Below are positions 25,491 to 33,933 of a DNA stretch of 64,000 nt, piece by piece (position 1 is the stretch's first letter; each line of letters opens with the position of its first letter). The stretch is from Clostridiales bacterium UBA6114 (GTDB lineage: Bacteria; Bacillota; Clostridia; Oscillospirales; Butyricicoccaceae). The stretch is from contig DIWE01000033.1 of NCBI GenBank assembly GCA_002423435.1, positions 1-64,000 on the forward strand, written 5' to 3'. A model generated the notes under the pieces. That model was not told the origin of the DNA. It searched no databases and saw nothing but the letters and a program-made list of their open reading frames with translations. Made by a program: the position numbers and the translations under genes.

Positions 25491-26632
25491 ACGCCGAAAA
25501 TACATACTTTGCCATGGGAAACGAGGCAATCACGGAGGGCGCGATCGCGGCGGGCGCCCGCTTTTACGCGGGGTACCCGATTACACCGTCGAGCGAAATC
25601 GCGGAGCTTTCCTCTATAAGGCTGCCGCAGGTCGGCGGAATGTATGTGCAGATGGAGGACGAGATCGGCAGTATCGCGGCGGTGATCGGCGCGTCGGCCT
25701 CCGGCAAAAAGGCGTACACCGCGACCAGCGGCCCCGGCTTTTCCCTGATGCAGGAAAGTCTCGGCGTCGCCATAATCGACGAGGTCCCCTGTGTCATCAT
25801 CGATGTTCAGCGCAGCGGCCCCAGCACCGGCCTCGCGACCAAACCGGCGCAGGCCGACGTGATGCAGAGCCGCTGGGGGACGCACGGCGACCACGGCATG
25901 ATCGTCCTTTCCCCGTGCAGCGTCCAGGAGTGCTACGACCTCACCATCGAGGCCTTTTATTTTTCCGAGAGGTTCCGGACCCCGGTCGTGCTGCTCGCCG
26001 ACGAGGTGGTCGGGCATATGCGGGAAAAATATGTGAGGCACCCCGCGGCGCCGGAAAAAATCGCAGGCCGGAAGCAGCCGTCGTGCGCGCCGGAGGACTA
26101 TAAGCCGTTTAACTTCGAACCGGAGCCCGACGGCATCGCCCCGCTCGCTCTCTTCGGCGGCAAATATATTTTTCATCTGACCAGCACCATGCACGACGAG
26201 ACCGGCGAGGCTTGCGGCCGTCCGGAAAACGCGCAGAAGTTCATCAGGCATTATGTCGAAAAATTCGAAACTCATTACGACGAGATTGTAAAAACAAAGG
26301 AATACGCGCTTTCGGACGCCGAGATTGCAGTTATCGCGTTCGGATGCTCCGTGCGCCCGGCGCTTTACGCGATGAAGCGGCTGCGAAAGCGCGGGATCAA
26401 AGCCGGCGTGCTGCAGCTTTCCACGATCTGGCCATTCGCCGACAGGCAGGTGGGCGAGGTGTGCCGGAGGGTAAGAGGCGTCGTAGTCCCCGAAATGAAT
26501 CTGGGGCAGGTGCTTCGGGAGGTGCAGCGGGTCTGCGACAGAGGCATCCCGGTGCTGGGCGTGAACAAATTGAGTGGGGAGATCATTTTTCCCGATGAAA
26601 TCATTGCCCGTGTTGAGGAAGTGATCAGATGA
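25487..26632 (+). CDS. 2-oxoacid:ferredoxin oxidoreductase alpha subunit (KorA/VorA type)
   Basis: The 381-residue protein has the pyrimidine-binding half of the family: NEAITEGAIAAGARFYAGYP followed by ITPSSEI, then EDEIGSIAAVIGASASGKKA, and TATSGPGFSLMQE. Together with beta, gamma and delta it oxidatively decarboxylates a 2-oxoacid to an acyl-CoA, reducing ferredoxin. The TPSSEI form is typical of 2-oxoglutarate or branched-chain types rather than pyruvate, but specificity is uncertain. Starts overlap on both sides (ATGA) with delta and beta genes. Confidence 0.9.
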   Translation: MNAENTYFAMGNEAITEGAIAAGARFYAGYPITPSSEIAELSSIRLPQVGGMYVQMEDEIGSIAAVIGASASGKKAYTATSGPGFSLMQESLGVAIIDEVPCVIIDVQRSGPSTGLATKPAQADVMQSRWGTHGDHGMIVLSPCSVQECYDLTIEAFYFSERFRTPVVLLADEVVGHMREKYVRHPAAPEKIAGRKQPSCAPEDYKPFNFEPEPDGIAPLALFGGKYIFHLTSTMHDETGEACGRPENAQKFIRHYVEKFETHYDEIVKTKEYALSDAEIAVIAFGCSVRPALYAMKRLRKRGIKAGVLQLSTIWPFADRQVGEVCRRVRGVVVPEMNLGQVLREVQRVCDRGIPVLGVNKLSGEIIFPDEIIARVEEVIR

Positions 26633-27441
26633 AATACATGGATTACTTAAAGACGGAAAAGTTTCCGCTGTTCTATTGCAGCGGCTGCGGCTGCGGGGTG
26701 ATGCTGGGTGCGATTGTCCGCGCCTTCGAGGCGCTCGACATCCCCCCGGAAAAGATCGTCGCCTGTACCGGCATCGGCTGCTTCGGAAAGGTGGACGACT
26801 ACATGAGGGTAAACGCCCTGCACGGCACCCACGGCCGGGCGCTGGCCTTCGCGACCGGCGTAAAGCTCGCGAATCCCGAGCTTCATGTGTTTGCAATGAT
26901 GGGCGACGGCGACGGCGTGACGATCGGCGGAAACCATTTCATCCACGCGGCAAGGCGAAACGTCGACGTCACCGCGCTTATCGTCAACAACCTAAATTAC
27001 GGGATGACCGGGGGGCAGTACTCGGGCACCACGCCGGAGAACAAAAAGACGTCCACCTCGCGTTACGGGCATATCGAGCAGGGCTTTGACATCTGCCGCC
27101 TTGCGATCGCGTCGGGTGCGACCTACGTCGCGCGCGAAACCGCCGACAACTCTGTCCAGCTTAAAAACCGCATCGTCGAGGCGGTCCGGAACAAGGGGTT
27201 TTCGCTGGTGGAGATAATCGCCCCCTGCCCGACGCATTTCGGCCGCAACAACGGCATGGCTTCGCCCATTGATCTGATGAACTATATCAATAATAATTGT
27301 ATCCCGTTGTCCAAAGCAAAAATGTTGAAAGAAGAAGAACTGGAAGGAAAGCTTGTCACAGGCAGGCTCCATCATGCTCCAAAAGAGGATTACGGTACTA
27401 AGTATCGCATGATCATGGAAAAAGCCGCACAGAAGGAGTAA
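26629..27441 (+). CDS. 2-oxoacid:ferredoxin oxidoreductase beta subunit (KorB type)
   Basis: The 270-residue protein carries the thiamine diphosphate site: MMGDGDGVTIGGNHFIHAAR then LIVNNLNYGMTGGQYSGTTP. An N-terminal FYCSGCGCGVMLGA and CTGIGCFG supply cysteines for the family Fe-S cluster. It is the catalytic partner of the alpha subunit, with coupled start. The C-terminal region is short, as in KorB/VorB. Confidence 0.9.
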   Translation: MKYMDYLKTEKFPLFYCSGCGCGVMLGAIVRAFEALDIPPEKIVACTGIGCFGKVDDYMRVNALHGTHGRALAFATGVKLANPELHVFAMMGDGDGVTIGGNHFIHAARRNVDVTALIVNNLNYGMTGGQYSGTTPENKKTSTSRYGHIEQGFDICRLAIASGATYVARETADNSVQLKNRIVEAVRNKGFSLVEIIAPCPTHFGRNNGMASPIDLMNYINNNCIPLSKAKMLKEEELEGKLVTGRLHHAPKEDYGTKYRMIMEKAAQKE

Positions 27442-27447
27442 AGGGTT

Positions 27448-27990
27448 ATGGAAAACAGATGGGAAATCGTGTTTGCGGGCGTCGGCGGCCAGGGCTTGAT
27501 CACGGTTGCGTCCGCGCTCGGGGAAGCGGCGGCGATCCATCAGGGCAAAAACGCGGCGCTGACCTCCTCCTACGGCGTGGAGACCCGTGGAACGTTTACG
27601 AAATCCGATATCATCATAAGCGACGCGGAAATCGATTTTCCCGAGGCATTGCAGCCGGATGCGGTCGTGGCGCTCTCCGATGCCGCTTACAAAAAATATG
27701 CAGAGGAGCTGGACGAAAACGCCATTTTGATTTACGACTGCAAGGAGGCCTCTCCGCTCGCTTCGAAAGCAAGGCAATATCCGTTCCCGATCACAGCGAT
27801 GGCCATTGATGCCGGCGGCAAAGCCTGCGCAAATTTCGTAAGCCTGGGGCTCCTTTTAGGCCTGTTAAAGCTGATCGATCCCTCAGCCGTTGAAAAAGCG
27901 ATTGAGGAGCGGTACCGGAAAAATGAGAGGGCTCTTAAAATGAACAGCGGGGCGTTTCGCCTTGGCCTTTTAAGCTCGGCCGGCCAATAA
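27448..27990 (+). CDS. 2-oxoacid:ferredoxin oxidoreductase gamma subunit (KorC type)
   Basis: The 180-residue protein begins EIVFAGVGGQGLITVASALG and contains SSYGVETRGTFTKSDIIIS, both diagnostic of the gamma subunit that binds CoA. It completes a four-subunit enzyme in the order delta-alpha-beta-gamma. It is the last gene of the operon; a stem-loop terminator follows. Confidence 0.9.
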   Translation: MENRWEIVFAGVGGQGLITVASALGEAAAIHQGKNAALTSSYGVETRGTFTKSDIIISDAEIDFPEALQPDAVVALSDAAYKKYAEELDENAILIYDCKEASPLASKARQYPFPITAMAIDAGGKACANFVSLGLLLGLLKLIDPSAVEKAIEERYRKNERALKMNSGAFRLGLLSSAGQ

Positions 27991-28021
27991 TGTTCGCCGG
28001 GTAAAACGTTATAAAATAATC

Positions 28022-28058
28022 AAGGGGCAGACCGGCCTTTGTGGCGGGTCTGCCCCTT
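28022..28058. terminator. Bidirectional terminator between the Kor operon and the dehydrogenase gene
   Basis: AAGGGGCAGACC and GGGTCTGCCCCTT form a 12-bp stem over a 12-base loop between two convergent genes. A-rich and T-containing flanks fit use in both directions. Confidence 0.65.
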
Positions 28059-28100
28059 TGCGCGCGATATGATGTCGGCCGGTTAAGGCGATCGGTCAAA

Positions 28101-29114
28101 TCACAGCCCGGCGCACACCAGCGCGGTCACCGCCTCGGTCGACTTGAGTGCAAGCGCGCCCTGCTTAAGCGCCGAGGAAAGCCCCCGGCGGACCATCTCC
28201 GCCGCACCATGCTCGCCGAGATGGGAAAACAGCAGCTCGGTGCACACCAGCGTGGGCAGCGGATTGATCGTCCCGAGCCCCGCGAGCTCCGACCGATGCT
28301 GGTGATTGACCGGAAGAAAAACGGCGATGCCCCGGCCGATGTTGACGGTGGGCACTATGTTGGAAACGAGGGCGGCCGCCTCGTCGGATATGATGTCGCC
28401 GAACAGGTTGGTCGTCAGGATGACATCGTAATCCTCCGGCGCCGCGATCAGATGGTTTGCCGCATTGTCGATGTACTCGTCCTCGAACGCGATGTCCGGA
28501 TAGCCTTTGGCCACGCTTTGCACCGCCTCCAAAAACAGGCCGCAGCCCATCTTCAGCACGCCCGCCTTGTGCAGCGCGGTGACCTTTCTGCGCCGGTTCC
28601 TTCTGGCGTATTCAAAGGCAAACTCGGCGATCCGCTCGCATTTGCTGCGGGTGATCACCCGCAGCGACAGGGCCTGGTCGGCGCTCGGCATCCACTCGCC
28701 ATGCCCCTGGTACAGGCTGCGGTCGGCGAGAAAGCCCTCTGTGTTTTCCCTGATGCAGACAATGTCGATCCCCTCCTTAAGCGACCAGACGCCCGGCCGG
28801 GCCCGGATCAGCCGCACGTCGGCGTACAGGTCGAGGCGCCGACGCATATCGCCGATCGGGCTTGGAGGGGGAACCCCCCTGACCGAGACGGCGCCGAGCA
28901 GGGAGGCGTCGCTTTTTTCGATGCCGGCCAGCGTGTCGGCGGGAAGCGCCGCGCCGAGCTCGCGATATGCGCTCTCCCCGAAGGGGTATTCGATAAAAGT
29001 CAGCGAAAAGGTCCCCGCCTTTTGCTCCGCCGCCCGCAGGACCCGGCAGGCCGACTCCAGAAGCTCCGGCCCGACGCCGTCCCCCGGCAAAAGCGCAATC
29101 GTGTAGTGCTTCAT
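28101..29114 (-). CDS. Isopropylmalate/tartrate dehydrogenase-family beta-decarboxylating dehydrogenase
   Basis: The 337-residue enzyme of the isocitrate/3-isopropylmalate dehydrogenase family starts at the ATG at 29114 behind GGAG. Key blocks: IALLPGDGVGPELLESACRV, the substrate-Arg region MRRRLDLYADVRLIRA, IVCIRENTEGFLADRS, and TNLFGDIISDEAAALV with the metal-binding aspartates. It oxidises a 2-hydroxyacid at C2 with NAD(P) and loses CO2. It sits beside the LysR gene that diverges from the Tct operon, which encodes a LeuCD-like dehydratase. This suggests it completes that pathway rather than leucine synthesis. Confidence 0.85.
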   Translation of the reverse strand: MKHYTIALLPGDGVGPELLESACRVLRAAEQKAGTFSLTFIEYPFGESAYRELGAALPADTLAGIEKSDASLLGAVSVRGVPPPSPIGDMRRRLDLYADVRLIRARPGVWSLKEGIDIVCIRENTEGFLADRSLYQGHGEWMPSADQALSLRVITRSKCERIAEFAFEYARRNRRRKVTALHKAGVLKMGCGLFLEAVQSVAKGYPDIAFEDEYIDNAANHLIAAPEDYDVILTTNLFGDIISDEAAALVSNIVPTVNIGRGIAVFLPVNHQHRSELAGLGTINPLPTLVCTELLFSHLGEHGAAEMVRRGLSSALKQGALALKSTEAVTALVCAGL

Positions 29115-29216
29115 ATCGTTTTCTCCATTCTGCCGCCGCCTTCCTGAGATGGAAAGCGGCGCTTTTTTTGCCGTACCGGGCTTTCGCATGCAGAAAACCG
29201 CACAGGGCCGACCGAT

Positions 29217-30095
29217 TTATGGTGAGAAGGTGCTTGAAAACAGGGCGAGGAAATTCTTTGCCGCGGCGGACAGACGCCGGCTTTTCGGCCAGATCAGCGC
29301 GGTGTTCGTATAAAGGGTCGGGACGCTCAGCTCCCGATAGGAGATTGCAAGCCCCGGGACGGTGCTCAGCCAGTCCGCCGGCGCGATGGTGACGCCCATG
29401 CCCAGGCTGGCGCAGATCAGGATCGTCCTTGTATCGTCGATCCGGCAAACAATGTTCGGCACAAATCCGGCGCTGCGGCAGGCCTCGGTGATGTCGGCTT
29501 CCAGCCGGTAGCTGACCAGCATGGGTTTTCCCGCCAGCACGGACAGGTCGATGATAGGGTCCGGCTGGTCGTTAAATTCCGATTCGGCGGCAACGGCCAC
29601 CATCGGATGCGATAGAAGGTTGATCGAATGGAAGGACTCGGGGTCGATCGGCGTCCGGAGCAGGCCGATATCGACCGTGTTCGATTGCAGCGCATCCAGA
29701 AGCTGGGTTGAACGCAGGGTGAGCACCTCGATCTGGGTGTGGGGGCTCTGCTTGTGGAATTGGTGCAGCTTGTGGGGCAGAATGATGGAAGAGGGGGTTG
29801 CCGTCGTCCCAATTTTCAGGATTCCGTGGTTCCCACCTTCAAATTCCTCCAGCTCCTTTACCGTGATGTCCATCAGGTCGAGGATCTGCGAGGCTCTGTA
29901 TTGGAACTGCCGCCCCGCGTCGGTCAATTGGAATTTGCGGGTGCTTCTGTCCACGAGCTTGGTTCCGAGCTCCTCCTCGACGGCCCGAAGCTGGTTGCTC
30001 AAATGGGGCTGGGGGATGTGAAGCCTCGCGGCCGCTCTGGTGATATTCCCCTCCTCGGCCATGACCTTGAAATAAAGCAGCTGCCGTTTGTTCAT
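29217..30095 (-). CDS. LysR-family transcriptional regulator
   Basis: The 292-residue protein has the LysR helix-turn-helix at residues 1-60 (LLYFKVMAEEGNITRAAARL, HIPQPHLSNQLRAVEEELG). An effector domain follows with ILKIGTTATPSSIILPHKLH. LysR regulators usually activate divergent genes when bound to an inducer related to the pathway. It is transcribed away from tctA and toward the dehydrogenase gene, so it is the natural regulator of both sides. The intergenic region of about 460 bases is AT-rich and holds likely binding sites. Confidence 0.9.
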   Translation of the reverse strand: MNKRQLLYFKVMAEEGNITRAAARLHIPQPHLSNQLRAVEEELGTKLVDRSTRKFQLTDAGRQFQYRASQILDLMDITVKELEEFEGGNHGILKIGTTATPSSIILPHKLHQFHKQSPHTQIEVLTLRSTQLLDALQSNTVDIGLLRTPIDPESFHSINLLSHPMVAVAAESEFNDQPDPIIDLSVLAGKPMLVSYRLEADITEACRSAGFVPNIVCRIDDTRTILICASLGMGVTIAPADWLSTVPGLAISYRELSVPTLYTNTALIWPKSRRLSAAAKNFLALFSSTFSP

Positions 30096-30554
30096 CGACG
30101 CCTCCGATCCCGGAAAAAGGGTTGTGCCGCCGGATTAGGCGGCTTTTCCGGAAATAAATCGCTTTATAAAACTATATAAGACTGACTGTGATCCGGATCT
30201 ATTCATACCAATATTCATATAAATAGAGGCAGTTTTTCGTATTTCCATTTTTCATATACAACAGATATAATAAAAAACATATTTAGCGTCGTACGCATTA
30301 GTGCAAATAGTACAACATTTCATCTTTTAATTGGTATATTTTTCCTAATTTAAAATAGATCTATACAAAAATTCCTCAAAATTATTTTCATAATACACGG
30401 TAGGCGGGCATAAGTCAACGGCCTGTATGCAAATTCATTAAAATTTGCGGTATGCATGGCTGCTTCGCTTTGTTTTATCCTCGTTTGATACTGGGGGTGA
30501 TTTTCAGATTTCTGATGCGGGATCTCTAAAATCTTGAAAACGGGAGTTGATTCA
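30096..30554. promoter_or_regulatory. AT-rich divergent control region between LysR gene and tct operon
   Basis: The 459 bases are strongly AT-rich compared with the genes around them. Repeated TTCATAT/ATATGAA-like half sites occur near 30210-30255 (ATTCATATAAAT, TTTTTCATATACA). These could be LysR half sites, but no T-N11-A box stands out with confidence. No coding frame is credible. Confidence 0.45.
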
Positions 30555-32075
30555 ATGCGTGAAGCAATTATTCAAGGCTTGCAAATCGTCTTTTCCGTGC
30601 AGGGCATCCTGGTTTGCGCGCTGGGCTCCGCCGTAGGCTATGTGTTCGGTTTTTTGCCGGGCGTGGGCGGAAGTGTGGCCATCATGCTGCTGATTCCATT
30701 GACCTACGGCATGGAGCCGGCCGTCGCCATGGTGATGCTGGCCGGCGTGCTGGGCGGGGTGACCTTCGGCGGGTCGATCACCTCCATCCTGATCAACGCT
30801 CCGGGTGAGGGAAGCAACGCGGCCACCGCCTTGGACGGCTATGCGATGAGCCAGCAGGGCCGCGCCGGAGAGGCGCTGGGCGCTTCGGCCACCGCCAGCT
30901 TTTTAGGCCATTTGATCGGAATTTTCGTGCTGCTCGCGATTATCCCCGGAATGGCGAAGCTGGTATTGGCCTTCGGGCCGCCCGAATGGGTGGCGCTCGG
31001 TATCGGCGGACTGGCGCTCATCGCCATGGTCAGCGGCAAATCGCTGTTAAACGGCCTGATTTCGGGATGCATCGGCCTTATTTTGTCGGTGCACGGCGTC
31101 AATCCCGTGCTGGGCAGCCCGCGTTATGTGTACGGCCAGATATGGCTGTGGTCGGGTATTTCCCTGATCGCCTTTATCGTCGGGGCCATGGCTCTGGCCG
31201 AAATGTTCCGCCTGTTTATGGAGGAAAAGAGCATTTCCAGCAGCGGCGACGTGGAGGTCAAGGGCGTATTCAAGGGGGTCAAGGCAACCCTTATGCACCT
31301 GCCTCTCGTTATCTACTGCGGTATCCAGGGCATCATCATCGGGGCGATCCCCGGCGTCGGCGGAAGCGTATCCTGCTGGATGGCGCTCGCGCAGGCAAAA
31401 TCCATCTCCGGACATCCCGAAACCTTCGGCAAGGGAAACGTCGAGGGAATTATCGGGCCCGAATCTGCAAACGACGCCACAACGGCGGGCGCTCTGATGC
31501 CGCTGGTCTCGCTGGGCATTCCGGGAAATCCGAGCACGGCCGTGCTGCTGGGCGCCTTGATTATGCACGGCCTTCAGCCGGGAAAGGTGCTTTTGACCGA
31601 ACAGCTCTTCGTGGTGACCTCCCTCTCCTTCGCGCATCTGTTCGGCGCCTTTATCGCCTGCACCATCGGTCTTTGGGCCGCCAAATACCTCGCCAGAATC
31701 ACCGTTATTTCCACCAAGAGCCTGGTGCCCGTTTTAATGATTCTGTGCGTGATCGGCGTCTATGCCGAGAAAATGCGGGTTTCGGACGTCGCGCTATGTA
31801 TCCTTTTTGCCGCGATCGGCTATGCCATGAAGCTGTGCGACATTCCCGCAGTTCCCGCCATTCTTGGCCTGATTTTAGGCTCTTTGATCGAGCGCTCCCA
31901 TCAGGTGTCAATGCAGATCTCCGAGCAGTCGTGGTCGATCTATTACACCCGGCCCTTTGTCTGGCTGTTTGCCGTCGGGCTGCCGCTGATCCTGTTCGGC
32001 TTCAAAGCGGCGGGCGACCTTCGGCGCAGAAAGCAAAAGGCAAAGGACATGGCGCCGTCCGGCAGAGCTTTGTAA
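30555..32075 (+). CDS. tctA: Tripartite tricarboxylate transporter large permease (TctA)
   Basis: The protein of about 506 residues has some twelve membrane segments and the two TctA glycine-rich signatures: GFLPGVGGSVAIMLLIPLTY with GGVTFGGSITSILINAPGEG, and the inverted copy GAIPGVGGSVSCWMALAQAK with LGIPGNPSTAVLLGALIMHG. TTT systems import di- and tricarboxylates using a secondary gradient and a binding protein. ATG at 30555 follows GGGAG; the TTG at 30534 is a weaker alternative. It opens the plus-strand catabolic operon. Confidence 0.93.
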   Translation: MREAIIQGLQIVFSVQGILVCALGSAVGYVFGFLPGVGGSVAIMLLIPLTYGMEPAVAMVMLAGVLGGVTFGGSITSILINAPGEGSNAATALDGYAMSQQGRAGEALGASATASFLGHLIGIFVLLAIIPGMAKLVLAFGPPEWVALGIGGLALIAMVSGKSLLNGLISGCIGLILSVHGVNPVLGSPRYVYGQIWLWSGISLIAFIVGAMALAEMFRLFMEEKSISSSGDVEVKGVFKGVKATLMHLPLVIYCGIQGIIIGAIPGVGGSVSCWMALAQAKSISGHPETFGKGNVEGIIGPESANDATTAGALMPLVSLGIPGNPSTAVLLGALIMHGLQPGKVLLTEQLFVVTSLSFAHLFGAFIACTIGLWAAKYLARITVISTKSLVPVLMILCVIGVYAEKMRVSDVALCILFAAIGYAMKLCDIPAVPAILGLILGSLIERSHQVSMQISEQSWSIYYTRPFVWLFAVGLPLILFGFKAAGDLRRRKQKAKDMAPSGRAL

Positions 32076-32091
32076 AAGGAGGGGACACAAT

Positions 32092-32592
32092 ATGTCAAAA
32101 AGATCAAGGGAGCTTTTGTTCATGGGCGGGCTCGCCGCCTATATGGTCGTGATGCTGCTTACCGACACGGACCTGTCGGCAAAGACGCTTGCCTATCCCC
32201 GCGCGATCATCATCGTCACTTTTATCTTGCTCGGGCTGAAGCTTCTGACCATGTTCGTGCCCGCCATGAGCTTTTTGGACCCGGGCAGCCGGGAGGCGGC
32301 TCAAAAGGCGCCGAAGGAGGCCGATACGCTTGCGGGGAAGGAAGAAACCGGGACGGCAAAAAAATGGACGTTTTGGATTCTTCTCGCGTGGCTTTCCACC
32401 TTTGCATTGGCCATTTATCTGATCGGCTTTTTGCCGGCGATGCCGATTTGGCTGTTTCTCTTTACCTTTTTCATTTCAAAGCTTTCGCCGGTGAAATCAC
32501 TTTTGATTTCGCTCGGAATGCTGGCTGGCGTTTACGCGGCGTTTGTCCTGTTCCTGAACATGTATTTCCCCGCCGGCTTGTTGTTCCGGTAA
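32092..32592 (+). CDS. tctB: Tripartite tricarboxylate transporter small permease (TctB)
   Basis: The 166-residue protein has four membrane segments in two pairs, separated by a polar linker of about 50 residues (SREAAQKAPKEADTLAGKEE). Length and topology match TctB. AAGGAGGGG precedes the ATG. It lies between the large permease and the binding protein, although the usual order in many bacteria is tctC-tctB-tctA. Confidence 0.85.
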   Translation: MSKRSRELLFMGGLAAYMVVMLLTDTDLSAKTLAYPRAIIIVTFILLGLKLLTMFVPAMSFLDPGSREAAQKAPKEADTLAGKEETGTAKKWTFWILLAWLSTFALAIYLIGFLPAMPIWLFLFTFFISKLSPVKSLLISLGMLAGVYAAFVLFLNMYFPAGLLFR

Positions 32593-32630
32593 TCTCTCGA
32601 AAATCAAAAGATTGATAAAGGAGGAAGACC

Positions 32631-33713
32631 ATGAAAGACGCAAGGAAATTGATCGCCGCATGCGCCATTGCGGCAACGCTTCTCACCCTGTTTGCAGGAT
32701 GCTCGAACACCCCCGGCGCCCCGCCTGCTCCCGGCACCTCCGGTACCTCAACTGAGCCGGCAGCTCCCGCAACCGATTTCCCCACCCATGAGATCACCAT
32801 GATCATCCCCTACACTGCCGGCGGCGGGTTCGACCTCCAGTCGAGGATCATCGCCCGCTACATGCCTAAATACCTGCCCAAGGAGGTCACGATCATCCCC
32901 GTAAACGTGCCGGGCGTCGCCAACATCGCGGGCAGCACCCAGCTCTATACATCCCGCCCGGATGGCTACACGATCGGCATCGTCAGCATGGGCGACAGCA
33001 CGGTGATGGAGTTTTTGAATCCGGACCCGGTCGCTTACAAGACGGGCGACTTTCAGTACATCGGGTGCTGGGCCGTCGACTCCCGCGCCCTCGCGTTCAA
33101 CAACGACGTCAAAGCGGCAAACTGGGATGAGCTGGTGGCGGAAAGCCGGGCCGAGTCCATCCGCATCGGCACCGGCGGCCAGGGCGGCGCGCAGCACACC
33201 GACCCTTTACTTGTCTCCATGTGCAGCGACGTGAAGTTCCGTTTCATCCACTATGAAGGAAACGGCCAGATCGTCCCGGCCATCGGCCGCGGCGAGGTCT
33301 CCGGCCAGATGGGCTCCATCGCCACCGCCGTCCGCCAGCAGGAGCAGGACCTCGGCCGCGCCTGGTGCATTTTCACCGAGGAGCGCGACCCGCAGTATCC
33401 CGACGTGCCCACCGCCCTTGAGCTCGGCATGCCCAGAGACCAGTTCGACGCGCTCGTGGGCAATCCCTTCTACGGCACCGCGCGCCTGATGCTCGCCCCT
33501 CCCGGCACCGACCCGGCGGCACTTGAAATTCTGCGCCGGGCCTTCTGGGACGCCATGCACGACGAGGGCCTAAAGCAGGAGTTTGAGACCTCCCAGGCCC
33601 AGTGGCAGCCGATGAGCGGTGAGGACACCCAGGCGATGGTCGAAAATAAGCTCGCCGTGCTGGAGACGTCCGGCGACCTGATCGCGACACTGCAGCAAGC
33701 GAGCCGCGGCTGA
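32631..33713 (+). CDS. tctC: Tripartite tricarboxylate transporter substrate-binding lipoprotein (TctC/Bug type)
   Basis: The 360-residue protein has a lipoprotein signal ending in the lipobox LFAGCS, then a Pro/Thr-rich linker. The Bug fold is seen in ITMIIPYTAGGGFDLQSRII, VPGVANIAGSTQLYTSRPDG and GTARLMLAPPGTDPAALEIL. The first of these holds the loop that closes on a carboxylate. It delivers the substrate to TctAB. A copy of the 180-bp repeat follows and separates it from the next gene. Confidence 0.92.
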   Translation: MKDARKLIAACAIAATLLTLFAGCSNTPGAPPAPGTSGTSTEPAAPATDFPTHEITMIIPYTAGGGFDLQSRIIARYMPKYLPKEVTIIPVNVPGVANIAGSTQLYTSRPDGYTIGIVSMGDSTVMEFLNPDPVAYKTGDFQYIGCWAVDSRALAFNNDVKAANWDELVAESRAESIRIGTGGQGGAQHTDPLLVSMCSDVKFRFIHYEGNGQIVPAIGRGEVSGQMGSIATAVRQQEQDLGRAWCIFTEERDPQYPDVPTALELGMPRDQFDALVGNPFYGTARLMLAPPGTDPAALEILRRAFWDAMHDEGLKQEFETSQAQWQPMSGEDTQAMVENKLAVLETSGDLIATLQQASRG

Positions 33714-33725
33714 AGCGTCACGGCC

Positions 33726-33905
33726 GGGGGTGTCTCAAAATGCATATTCATGCATTTTGAGACGCCCCCTCCGTGCTGCGCACGCCGCTGCGGCGGATGT
33801 TTGGACGCAAAAGAGGGCCTCGCCGGCCCCCTTTCACACTATCCCCCGCGCCCTTCGGGCCCCGGCCATAGCAATGCTTTATATTATGCATTTTGTGACA
33901 ACCCC
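33726..33905 (-). repeat. 180-bp dispersed repeat, copy C (reverse orientation)
   Basis: Read on the minus strand it follows copies A and B closely. It carries the terminal palindrome GGGGTGTCTCAAAATGCATA with its arm-matched GAGACGCCCC, in which the arms again co-vary. Unlike copies A and B it lies inside a co-directional operon, between tctC and the Fe-S flavoenzyme, 28 bases before the next start. Its palindrome may cause partial termination or stabilise the upstream mRNA. Confidence 0.85.
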
Positions 33906-33933
33906 TAATTACAACGGAAAGGACAGGTAGACA

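Noticed and set aside
25376..26896. 506-codon minus-strand frame
   Set aside because: Antisense to the KorA/KorB genes, which have clear motifs and overlapping starts; Arg/Pro-rich translation is typical of a shadow frame.
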